From Aurantiochytrium sp. KH105 (lineage: Eukaryota; Sar; Bigyra; Thraustochytrida; Thraustochytriidae), in assembly GCA_003116975.1 (NCBI GenBank), contig BGKB01000115.1:68430-132429 (forward strand): a DNA stretch of 64,000 nt, in the 5' to 3' direction. Shown here piece after piece: positions 32,069 through 42,764 of the stretch; the stretch's first letter is position 1; every line of letters begins with the position of its first letter. Below the pieces are notes generated by a model. That model searched no databases. It was given only the letters and a program-made list of their open reading frames with translations, and had not been told where the DNA came from. The position numbers and the translations under genes were made by a program.

Positions 32069-34726
32069 ATGGGCGACGATGGCGACGAGGTGGAGCAGCT
32101 GGCGACGCAGCTCGCGCAGCAGGTGGACTTCTCAAACGAGCTCCTGGAACAGCTGCACGAACATGAACAGGCGCAGCTCCAGGCGCAGCGGGACATTCAG
32201 GCGAAACAGCAGGCCCTGAGGCAGGCCATGGCCGTGTGTGACTCGGTGCGCGCGGATCAGGCCGACCTGCGGCGCAAGCTCGCGAGCGCTCAAGAGGTGG
32301 CCCAGCGCGCAGCGCAAGAGACAAAACGGCTGCAGGTCGAGTACGATGTCAAGGCCAAAGAGGCCACCGCCTTGGAAAAGTATACCGAAGAGGCCAACAG
32401 CGCAATCCAGGAATTGCGCGAAGACAACGAGACCAAGGAGCGCCATCTCGCCGAGGTCGAGGAGGAGCGCCAACGCCTCGAGGAGCGCCTCAAGCAGTAT
32501 GGACGCGAGGAGGAGGAGCGTCTTCGCCAACATCGACAGTCGTACGAGGACCTCAGTCGCGAAATGGCCGAGCTCAAGGCCGCTCATGGTCCCCTAAAGC
32601 GCGAGCTGGGCGTGCACAAGGCTCGCGGCGAGGAGCGCGAGCGCATGCTGGCCGAACGCGATGCCGAAGTCAAGCGTCTACGCGAGGACGTTGAGCGCTC
32701 TCGACGGCGCGTAGCCGAGCTTGAGGATGCCGAGCGGCAACGCGGTCTCGCCGAGGCGCAGTTCAAGTCAGACCTTCACAACGAGCAGAGCAAGGCGCTG
32801 CGCACGCAGCAGCAGGCCGAGGCCGTCAAGGCCCATGCCGACTCGCAGCGACGCGAACTTGAAGCGGCGCGGCGCGAGGTCGGCGACCTGACGCAGTCGA
32901 ATCGTGCTCTCCAGGACGAGGTGCGCTCGCTCAACGGCGAGCTCGAGACGCTGGGCAATGACCTTTTGGCGCAGGCTCAAGCTCGCGCCGCCGACAAGGA
33001 GCGCCTCGAGGGCCGCATTCGGGAGATGCAAGAAGAGCTGGGGCAATTGGCTCGCGATGCCCGTGAGCGCGAGCGCCAGGCTTCCGAAGCGGCACGCGGG
33101 CGTGCCGCCGAGGCCGCGGATCAGCGCAAGGCCGCAGAGCAGCAACAGGCGCGCATGCAGGACGAGAACAAGCAGCTGCACGGTCTTTTGCAGCGTGCGC
33201 AGGATGACAACGAGGCCCAGATGCAGCAAGCAGCCCAGGAGCGCGAAGAGCTCGAGCAGCGTCTGAGCAGCGCGCAGGATAAACTGCGCGGCGCCGAGGC
33301 GACCCTGGCGAGGCGCGAGGCCGAAATGAAGCGCGAGATGAGCAAGCTGCTCACCGAGATGCAAGACATGCAAAACAGCATGGCTGGGCGCTCGAGCGCC
33401 CAGGTGGAAGCGCTCGGCAAGCTGCACGCCGCCGTTCAGCAATTGGCGGCCGAGTGCCGGGACACGCAGGAGCGCTATCGCGAGGCTGCCGCCGAGCTCG
33501 AGCAGCTGCGAGCGGATTCGAGCAACATGCGACGACTCGGTGCAGCGCCCATTCGCGACTGGCATGCCGAGACGAAGCGCGTGCTCGCCGACCTCGCCGA
33601 GTCGAACAATCAGGCCCGCATGGACCACGAAAAGGCTCGCGATGCCCAGCTCGCAGCCGAGGTGGAGCGCGACGAGGAGCGCGCCAAGAACCTTATGCTC
33701 GAGGAAGAGCGTTTGCGTCTCGAGGATGAGGTCGCTTACCTCAAGGAAGCTGTCAAGAACCTCGAGGAGGCGAGCCGCGAGCGCCTCGAAAACGCCCGTC
33801 TCGAGTTCGAGTCGGCTGCGACGGAACACAGCGACCTTTCGCGACAGGTGCAGGCTCTGCAGCACCAGCAAGAGGAGCTGACGGCGCAGAATCGGCGCTT
33901 GCAGGAAGAGCGGCAGCGCGCCAATGCGAGTCTGGCAGACAGCCAGGCCCGAAGCGCGTCGCGCGTGTCGGATTTGGAGAAGCGGCTCGAGGACACCGAG
34001 GCACAGCTGCGCAAGGCCGTCACGGAGCGCGACGCGCTCGAGGCGGACAGCGATTTGATTCGTCGCTCGCTCGAGCAGTCGCAGCTCACCATCAAGAGTC
34101 TCCAGGAGCAAATCAGCACGCTCGAGTCGCAGACGCGCGATGTTTCGGACCGCGAGAAGCAGCACTCGCGCAAGAACGAGTCGCAGCTGGCTTCCTTGCG
34201 CGAGAGCAACCGCAAGTACCAGTCTCAGCTTGCGCAGACCAAGAGTTTGCTCAAAATGGTGCAGGACCAGCGCAAGCACCTCAAGGAGGACAATATGGCG
34301 CTGCGCAGCGAGCTGGACGAAGTCCTGCGTTCGTCTCTAAAGCAGCAGGGCGCGCCGCAAGACGGGATGGGTCTCGGTGGCGAGAGCGGGGGTTATGCGG
34401 CCAACGGGGGTTCTTCCTTTGGTGGCGCTCCACCTTCTGCTGCCGCCGCAAATATGTATTCGCCATCTCCGGCCGCAGCTCGGCGACAACACCCATCGGC
34501 CTCGCCCGCGGCGGCTGCTTCGCCGGCGCGCCGCGAAATCCACCATCACTACTCGCACGAGGCACCTGACGAGGATGGTATGGGACCAGAACAATTGCCG
34601 AATGGCGCCGCGGGAGGGGCCGCGCCTGCCTCGCCATCGGCAGGAAGTCCACTGAATTTTGATCTTGATCAGCTGCGTCGTGAGGTTGAGGAGCTCGAGC
34701 AGAACAGGACGGATTCGGGCCGCTGA
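32069..34726 (+). CDS. Long coiled-coil protein
   Basis: The 885-residue protein is almost entirely heptad-patterned helix from about residue 10 to 780, rich in Glu, Gln, Arg, Leu and Ala with no prolines for long stretches. This predicts a rod-like parallel dimer of the centrosomal, ciliary, golgin or myosin-tail-like class. The C-terminal 110 residues are Gly/Ser/Pro/Ala-rich and end with a short coil (LDQLRREVEELEQNRTDSGR). No motor, kinase or lipid-binding domain is seen, so function is undetermined; a basal-body or Golgi tether is plausible. The ATG at 32069 is the only methionine before the coil begins; the frame is open further upstream but without an ATG. Confidence 0.8.
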   Translation: MGDDGDEVEQLATQLAQQVDFSNELLEQLHEHEQAQLQAQRDIQAKQQALRQAMAVCDSVRADQADLRRKLASAQEVAQRAAQETKRLQVEYDVKAKEATALEKYTEEANSAIQELREDNETKERHLAEVEEERQRLEERLKQYGREEEERLRQHRQSYEDLSREMAELKAAHGPLKRELGVHKARGEERERMLAERDAEVKRLREDVERSRRRVAELEDAERQRGLAEAQFKSDLHNEQSKALRTQQQAEAVKAHADSQRRELEAARREVGDLTQSNRALQDEVRSLNGELETLGNDLLAQAQARAADKERLEGRIREMQEELGQLARDARERERQASEAARGRAAEAADQRKAAEQQQARMQDENKQLHGLLQRAQDDNEAQMQQAAQEREELEQRLSSAQDKLRGAEATLARREAEMKREMSKLLTEMQDMQNSMAGRSSAQVEALGKLHAAVQQLAAECRDTQERYREAAAELEQLRADSSNMRRLGAAPIRDWHAETKRVLADLAESNNQARMDHEKARDAQLAAEVERDEERAKNLMLEEERLRLEDEVAYLKEAVKNLEEASRERLENARLEFESAATEHSDLSRQVQALQHQQEELTAQNRRLQEERQRANASLADSQARSASRVSDLEKRLEDTEAQLRKAVTERDALEADSDLIRRSLEQSQLTIKSLQEQISTLESQTRDVSDREKQHSRKNESQLASLRESNRKYQSQLAQTKSLLKMVQDQRKHLKEDNMALRSELDEVLRSSLKQQGAPQDGMGLGGESGGYAANGGSSFGGAPPSAAAANMYSPSPAAARRQHPSASPAAAASPARREIHHHYSHEAPDEDGMGPEQLPNGAAGGAAPASPSAGSPLNFDLDQLRREVEELEQNRTDSGR

Positions 34727-35585
34727 ATAAACGGGTTTTGATCTGCCATTTGGGACTTTAAAGTTGAAAAGCTGGGCCAAGCTCGCCCGCGATAGTTTTT
34801 AGGTGTGTTTCAATAACGAGAGCCCCCTCAATTGATTGGGATCTTTTTCTTTTCTCCTCCCCTTCCTTTGGTCGTATACATACATGCTAAAGTGGTGGCA
34901 ACTTTTAGTTTTTTTTAGAGAATCAAGTATCCATGAAAATGGTTGGACATTCGAGTACGTTGATCGAAAGATCGCAAAGTAGCATGAATCAAATCATCGA
35001 AGCATTCCAAAAAACAGCTCGATCGAGTCATCAAGTCATTCGAGCAAGTGCGTGCGGGGACGTAGGGCCGTTCCTCCTCGAACTCGCAGCGCAGCTGGCA
35101 AAAGAGCTTGTAGCAACAGTCAGAAAGCTGCAATCTCTCAACGTGTGTGTGTATGTTTACTTTGGATTCACGTCAAGGCATTGCGAGAAACACACGGTAA
35201 GGAAGAGCAAATGGAAGAAGAGCAACGACATTGAAGTACAGAGAGGCAAAATAGGATACGTATATTCGAGTATGGACAGGTATACTTGATTTGCTGTCCG
35301 CTTCGAGCAGAAAGTCGACAACTAGAAAACGAACCAGCGCTGTGCCTTGACTTTTATCGCGAAAAGACAGGGGACGCTGGCTGCGGAATATGCGTCACAT
35401 AGGGGGAGGTCGAGAGGCTTGTGTGTGCGTGCACACATGGGGGAATCAAAGCGTGGGCGTTTGATTTTGTTTGTGTGCATGTGTTTCGTGTGCATGTGCG
35501 GCAAGAGAGAATTGGCGTTTTGCCGCCCCAATGCCTCGACCTCGCACGGAAGGAGCAAAGTATTCCGCTCCTCTAACCTTTACTT
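34727..35585. other. Convergent 3' intergenic region, AT-richer
   Basis: This 859-bp spacer between two 3' ends has noticeably lower GC than its neighbours. It shows no gene-like frame and no clear repeat. Confidence 0.6.
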
Positions 35586-37166
35586 TTAGAATGAGCCAGT
35601 GGCCGCAGGAACTTGCTTGGCTGGGGCAAACGAGAGAGCCTGCACGGCAGCAGCAGCGGCGGCAGTGGCACTGTCCATGTTCATGGCGGCAGTGGCCATG
35701 GGAAGGGCAGTGTGCACGGTGCGCATGTGCGCCTGAAGGTGGTCCTTGCGAGAAAAGTCCTTGGCGCAAACAGTGCAGGGGTAGCGTCGGCGCTCGTGAA
35801 AGCTCTTGACGTGGGTGCGCAAGTGCGAGTTTTGAGTGAACTGCTTGCCGCAAATGTCGCACGCGTAGCGCTGGCGCTCGTGGATGGACTTGATGTGCTT
35901 GCGAAGATTTGATGGGTCCGTAAAGGACTTTTTGCAGACAGGGCACATGTAAGTGCGTCCATTATGCGCTGCGTTGATGTGCTTGTGAAGGTTGCACTTT
36001 GTGCTGAATGCCTTTTCGCAGAGCTCACAGGGAAACTTGATGCCCTCGTGCACACCCTCGATGTGGCGCTTGAGCTCGTTGGGAAAGCGAAAGGACTTGT
36101 TGCACAAGTGACAGACTTGCTTCTTGAGCACTGGCCCCTTGCGGCGCTGGTTGGCTTTTGCGGCAGCGTCAGAGGCGATGCTGGGCTGGTCGGCCGTGGT
36201 GGTCATGACCTGGACCACAGCCGGGAAGAGCAGGGCTCCGGGCTCGGATTTGCACAAGTTGTCTCTGCTGCCGTTGCCAGAGTCTGCGCGCGGGGATAAC
36301 CTTGGGGTGGCGTCCGAGGCGCGAATGCAGTCACCGTCGACGCTGCTGCTGCCCGAGGCTGGGGTTGAGCTTCCGCTGCCGCTGCGCGCGAGAAGCTCCT
36401 TGAGGAGGCGCGAGGACTGCAGGCCGTCGGGGACGCCGTTGGCCGCAACAAAGGTAGCGAAGTCCACGCCGGGTGCCGGGCCGGAGATGGGGATGCCGGC
36501 GCCGTTACTGCCGAAGTTAGCTGATGCGAGTGCATGTGCTACTTGCTGGTGGTGCTGAAGCGCCTGCTGTTGCGCGAGAAGGGCCTGATGCTGGGCCATT
36601 TGCTGTTGCTGCTGCTGGAGGATCTGCTGCTGTTGTTCGCAGAGTTGGCGCAGCTGCTGCTGTTGTTGCTGCTGCTGCTGTTGCTGGTGGTGGCTGGCCA
36701 AGAGCGCCATGATGTCTAGCGTCCGCGAGGGCGCTTGTGCCTGTTGCTGCACATGTTGCGCATCATTCATCTGTTTCATCCATCCGAACATGGATGCGTG
36801 TTCGTGCTCGGGATTCGCTACGAGTGTGCTCGCACTGATCATGCTCTTCAGGTCTTGGGCTTGGTTGTCTTTGTTTGCCGGCAGGACCTGCGAGACCTGC
36901 TGCTGTTGCTGCTGCTGCGGCTGCTGTTGCTGCGTTGGGAAGACGAATTGGAATTGCTGCGGTTGCGGCGGCAATGTCTGCTGCTGTTGTTGTTGGTGCT
37001 GCTGCTGCTGTTGCTGTTGCTGCTGCTGCTGCTGCTGCATCTGCATCTGCTGCTGCTGCAGCGCCAGCAGCTGCTGCATGTGCAGGCCCGCTTCGTACTG
37101 CCCGCTCTTTTGCGCCTGTCCTGCCAGCAGCTGCGCCTGTTGCTGCGCCACGCTGAAGGGCAGCAT
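35586..37166 (-). CDS. PolyQ C2H2 zinc-finger protein, probable transcription factor
   Basis: The 526-residue protein has an N-terminal half dominated by polyglutamine runs (longest near 40-65, more near 85-92 and 160-200). A Ser/Gly-rich linker follows, and then five consecutive C2H2 zinc fingers at about residues 345-485. Each finger has C-x2-C, a phenylalanine, a leucine and H-x4-H or similar: CHLCNKSF, CELCEKAF, CPVCKKSF, CDICGKQF, CTVCAKDF. Linkers are mostly of six residues with two basic ones rather than canonical TGEKP, so DNA binding is likely but specificity cannot be read. An Ala-rich tail closes the chain. The ATG at 37166 is first in frame. PolyQ length may vary between strains. 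Confidence 0.88.
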   Translation of the reverse strand: MLPFSVAQQQAQLLAGQAQKSGQYEAGLHMQQLLALQQQQMQMQQQQQQQQQQQQQHQQQQQQTLPPQPQQFQFVFPTQQQQPQQQQQQQVSQVLPANKDNQAQDLKSMISASTLVANPEHEHASMFGWMKQMNDAQHVQQQAQAPSRTLDIMALLASHHQQQQQQQQQQQLRQLCEQQQQILQQQQQQMAQHQALLAQQQALQHHQQVAHALASANFGSNGAGIPISGPAPGVDFATFVAANGVPDGLQSSRLLKELLARSGSGSSTPASGSSSVDGDCIRASDATPRLSPRADSGNGSRDNLCKSEPGALLFPAVVQVMTTTADQPSIASDAAAKANQRRKGPVLKKQVCHLCNKSFRFPNELKRHIEGVHEGIKFPCELCEKAFSTKCNLHKHINAAHNGRTYMCPVCKKSFTDPSNLRKHIKSIHERQRYACDICGKQFTQNSHLRTHVKSFHERRRYPCTVCAKDFSRKDHLQAHMRTVHTALPMATAAMNMDSATAAAAAAVQALSFAPAKQVPAATGSF

Positions 37167-38705
37167 CTCGCCTCCGCCGGCTCCTGCGCTGCCCGCGCGC
37201 CCGCTGCTCGCGCGCGCCTCCGGCTCTCGCCGCGCGCTGGCCGTCTGTCTGGCCGCCCTCGCGCGCGCTCCCGCTCTCTCCCGCTCTCTCCCGCTCCAGC
37301 TCCGGCTGCAGCTCTCGCTCGCACGGGGCGCGGCGCGCCTCGGCGCGGGGCCCGGCGCCCGAGCGATTGGTGACTGTCTGTCTGTTTCTCTGTCTGTTCT
37401 GTCTCTCCGTCTCTGCGTCCGTCTCTCGGTCAGTCGGTCAGGCAGTCAGCCGCAGCCGTCTGCCTCCTGCTTCCGCCTTGTCTCTCCCGTTCCCCGCCGG
37501 CCCTTCACAGACAGACAGAGAGACAAACCGCGGGAGAACCAGGGAGAGGAGAGACGCCGCGAGACGGTCAGAGGGAGACCGCGGCCGCCAGCGCGCGCCG
37601 CCGGCCGGCCCTCTGACAGAACTGCTCTGTCCCGCGGGTCGCTCCGCAGCTGGCCAGCTAGCTGGCTTGCCCCTCCTCCCGCAGAGCTTGCGATTTCTTC
37701 CCCCTCCCTTCCTCCTTCTTCCCACTGCGTGGTTGACGCGGGCAGATTTGCAAGGACCAGTCTGGCACGGCGGCGGTGCGGCGAGACGAACCGACGGACG
37801 CTCTGCGGGCCACAGCGGCGAGACTGGCGAGACGAGAGCAGCCACCCATGGCCACGAGAGCGGCATGGAAGCAAGAAAGGAGATCGCCGCGGAGAAGCGG
37901 TCGCACGCTGCTCGCATGGCGGCTGCGCTTGGCGACTCGGCCGAGTCTGGTCTGGCCGACCCCGGCGGGCTGCCTTACCTCCCTCGCTCCCTCCGTGGCC
38001 ACGCTCTGCGGGGTCAGGGCGCTGCCTCCGCGTCTCTCATTCGTCACTTACCGCAGACGTGCCTCCGCTCGCAACCCCGGCTCTTGTCTTTCCTGATACA
38101 GCAGCGCCAGGACCCGCAGCCGCGTCCTGCCCTACCTCAGAAACGACACCCAAATCCCGCATCCGCGCTGAACGCGCGGCGGATGGCCCCCGTGCGCCGC
38201 CGCTAACTTCCTGGCCACCCGCAGCCAGCTTTACCCAGGCCCCCCTGCTTCCTGCGAACCCGCACCCAACGGTCGTGACCCAGACTACGCCGCCGGCCGG
38301 CCACCGTGCGAGCGCCCCAAGGTCGCGCTCGCTTCGTCCTCGCGCGCACCGCTTCTGCTCGCCGGCCCTCGCGCCCTTTCCGCCACCTACCGCCGCTGCT
38401 GCTGACCGACTGGCTGGCCGCCGGCCACTCGCCCCGCCTGGCTCTTCGCAGCGCGCGATCGCGCCTCGACTCGACTGCGACTCGACTCGACTCGCTCTTT
38501 TCACTCGTCACCCGTGCACGTGTACCTACGCGTACGTGCGTTGTCATCGCATCATGCCGCGCGCCGCGTATCTCCGCACCCGCGCCCTGCTCCTGCGCCT
38601 ACCGCCGCCGCGCTGCGCAGCCAAATACCGCGCAGGCGCGCCGCGCCCCGGCGTCCCTCGCGCCGCCCGCGCCAGCCTCGTCTCCGGCGCCCCGCCTCAC
38701 GGAGA

Positions 38706-38791
38706 CCACGACACGACACGAGACGAGACAACTCGACACGAGACGAGACGAGACGAGACGAGACGAGACGAAACGAGACGAGACGGGACGA
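38706..38791. repeat. (GAGAC)n pentanucleotide array
   Basis: About 16 copies of ACGAG/ACGAC-type pentamers lie in tandem, with a few point differences. Confidence 0.9.
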
Positions 38792-40855
38792 GACCGGCGG
38801 TTTCGCGCGCGCGGGAAAGCAAGCTGCCTGGCGCTTACAGTTAGTATCTACTGGTATGGAGAGGGATAAATAAACAGAGCGTAGGGGGGAAGCGGCTGCG
38901 GCTGCGGCTCCCGAGATGCCGGTGGGGCGGCCACGGCTCCTGGAGAAGCCGTCCGGCTTTGCGGTCAACGGGACGGATGGTCGCGCCGGCGACACGAGCT
39001 GCTGCGAGCGGCGTCCGACGCTGCGCTGCGCTGCGCTGTGCCGCCTCTGCGAGCTTGGACGCGCAGCCATTCACCGCGCGGCGCACACCCCTCCCGAGGC
39101 GTCTTTCTTCCTCCCCCCACACCGGCCGCGCGGCAGGCCCGCACGCACCCACGCACACCCTTCCACACCTCTGACCGTGTGCGCGCCGTCCGTCCGCCCG
39201 CTGCCGCCCCATGAAAGGACCTAGTCTGCTACAGCTACAGACATGCGGCTGCGGGGCGAAGAAGAGGGGGAGCCCTTTCCCCCCGCGACCCCTGTCCCCT
39301 CTGGGTCGGTGCGTGGCCCCGCCGCGCTGCCCGCGTGCGTCGATATTGCCCGTCTGTCAGTCTAGTCTTTCCCTCTCCAGGCATCACTCGCACCCCGTCC
39401 GCCGCCGCCAGCCCAGCATCCTTCCAGCCACCCACTGGCCAGCCAGTTCCCGTTCCCGACCGTCCCTGCCCGGCCTCGCCGCCGCATCCGCCGGAAGCGC
39501 CGCCCGCTGCCGCGTCCTCACAGACGGCCTCGCAGGTGCTGCTGTGCGGGCGGCTCGGAGACCATGCTGCCCGCCTCGTCTCGGCCCCTCTTCCCTCGCG
39601 CTTCCGTCTTTTCGGCGACTTCGCGTCCCGCCTCTTTCCCCGCCTACCGCCGCTGCGACGCGGCCGTTCCCCGCGCGTCGGGCGCCGCATCGCGACGCCG
39701 GGCCGCGCGTCGCAGGCCGGCGTGGCGCCACGGCCGCTCGTCGTGCTCCGTAACCTTGCGCCGCCGCGACCCGATTTGAGACGGCACGAGCCTCGTGGCG
39801 CCGCGGCGACTTCCGCGCGAACGAGCCGCCGTGGCCGCGCGAGGGGACGGAGACCGGGAGGGAGGCGCGGTCACGGGCCGCCACAGTGGTCCTCTCAGTG
39901 AGACCGTCGGCAGGCTGCCGGGAGGGAGGGAGGGAGGGCGCCGGAGCGGGCTGTGGGTCACAAGAGTACGCAGGCCTCGCCGCAGGGACGAGAGCCAGGC
40001 AGGGGAAATGGACAGGCGAGAGGCAAACAGACGCAGCTGGAGACGCCTGGGCCGGCTGAGGAGCGCGAGGACAGACGGAGCAGAGAGACAAACGGACAGA
40101 CTGTGAGAAAAGGAGAGACTGACGCCGGACACCTCGGGCCCGCAGCTTCCCGCACCCAAAGCGCCAGGGCCTGTTTGGCAAAGGTGTAACGAGCCGGGGA
40201 AAGGTTGACGCAAAGGTGCTGGCAGAGGCAGGATGGATAAGATAAGACAAGACACGCCAACAAGACGCACGTCCGAGGCCACCCCGCTTGCCATGAGCCA
40301 GGCAACCGGGGCTAGCTCCTCGAGATGCGCGCAGCTATCGACCACACGGCCGATTTGTCCAACCTTGCCACGCACGGGGGGTCGTTGCCTGCCACTGGCA
40401 GTGGCGGCCGCTGTCCGAGATCGAAACTCTCCTCAGCCAGCCCTGGTCATGGTGCCAGGTGGGGCGATCGTAGGGCCGAGCACAGATCTTGCGTCGCACC
40501 GACCACTGGCCAGATAGCCAGGCCTGGATGGACGTGTCCTTGCTCGTCCTGGCCGGGGCCAACAGACCTGGCCAATGGCCGGCGGCGGCTTCGCATCGGC
40601 CTCTGGACGGTGCGGCCAGTCAAGCATCCAACCAAGGCGATCTCGGATCGTCCGACTGGCGGTCTATTTCGCCTCCTCGACCTCGAACTTGCTCGCCAAT
40701 GTATGTGCGGGTTCCCAACCGTGACCGTAGCCGGACGAACGATTCCGAGGTCGGACGCCAAAGCTGCGCTTGTTTGTTGCGCGAGTCGCTGCTACTTCTC
40801 GCCAAAATCTCGCAAGACACGGCATCTGTGTACACAGCGCGGCCTTACTTATAAG

Positions 40856-40915
40856 CTGCTTGCTTTCAAGCTGCTTGCTTTCAAGTTGCTTGCTTTCAAG
40901 TTGCTTGCTTTCAAG
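40856..40915. repeat. 15-bp tandem repeat, four copies
   Basis: Four exact-length copies of YTGCTTGCTTTCAAG stand in tandem (the first two begin CTGC, the last two TTGC). They run directly into the TTGC array, which seems to have grown from the TTGCTTGC part of this unit. Confidence 0.95.
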
Positions 40916-41447
<532 letters not shown>

Positions 41448-42764
41448 TCTCCGATCCCAATCTCGCGCCGCCAAACCGCCAGAGGGCCAAGCTAACTTTC
41501 GTGGTTGACCCCCGCCCCCCGCCAACTGTCAGGATTCGGACATGATCCGCCAGGCCAGCGAGCAGGTGCTCTATTCTGCTGCTGCTGTTGCTGCTGTTGC
41601 TGCTGCGCGGCGTGGCCGATGTCACTCTTATGACTTTTCCCACTGGCTCCGCAAACAATTTGCGCGAATTATTCACGGTGATCACTACTTCGCTTGCATG
41701 GAGGCTCGTCATCGCACCGCGTGTCCCAAACGCACGTTGAAGTGTCCACAGACGCGGACGCGACGCGATGGAAACGAGCGTCTTCGGGGAGTCGATCGAC
41801 TCTTGTGTCACGAGGTTCGGAAAAGGGAGCAGCGTCTACCGATGGGGGTTGCGGCTCCGACCGAAGATGATCCTGGCATCTTCCCCTGAAATGGCGGTTG
41901 CGCTTTGAGCGTCAGACGATGTCTCTTTTCCTGATTTCTTACTCTCGCGGATCATGCTCTTTGATTTCACACAGACCCTGCAAAGCTCGCTCGCTCACCC
42001 ACTCACGCACTGGATTGCAAAGTCAGTTCTGGATGTATATACTTCGCTTCACAGCCTTTAGAATTTTCAAACGATGGTTCGATCTTACCCTTGCGCTGTA
42101 CGTGACACTCCCAAGCCTTTTCACAAGCCTAGGCCAGCAATTTGCCAAAAACGTGGTCACTGTTGATTCCACTCATTCTGCAGTGCTTGCTTATGTCCTA
42201 AGACGACGCCAGTGCGCAGAAAAAATGAACAAAACCTCGGTCGTGAGAAATGGAATTGACGTGAGTAGATAGCGTTTGATCTCATCATGGCAGGTGTTCC
42301 ATTGCAAAAAGACTTTTGATGGAAGCCAAGAAATGGCGGCTCTCAATTCCATGGCCAAGTACCTTTTGATTTTTGTCGAACTCTCTCGTCTACCTGGTCA
42401 ACAATGAGATATGTTGGTAGCTGCAATGAGAAAGGCTGGGTTCTAAGGCTTTCGATTCGAGCTGTCTTTTGCGGCGGTAACATTCGACCGTTTTTCCAGG
42501 AAGTGCCTCTTCACGGCCAGCCGAGACGTCGCGTTTAGCTAACTTATGCCGTCCACCTCAAAATTCTGCTCACGAGGTAAAATGTTGGTGCCGACACAAT
42601 TCTTTCATCCATCGTCTTCTCGGTCGCCTTGACAGCAATTGAAGGTTCCGTCTGCGTTCTTCAATCGATCCGCGCAGCAAAAGACTAGAAACAAAAAAAA
42701 ATAATGGTCTGGCAAGTGGCGAGCGGAAAAAGTCAAAGGAGAAGAAGAAAAGACCACGCCGACG

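Noticed and set aside
32768-34279. 503-residue minus-strand frame rich in Leu
   Set aside because: It is antisense to the long coiled-coil gene; the Leu-rich pattern mirrors Glu/Gln/Lys codons.
36709-38844. 711-residue plus-strand frame rich in Cys and Leu
   Set aside because: It lies opposite the polyQ tract of the zinc-finger gene; the Cys runs are antisense translations of glutamine codons, and the rest is low-complexity.
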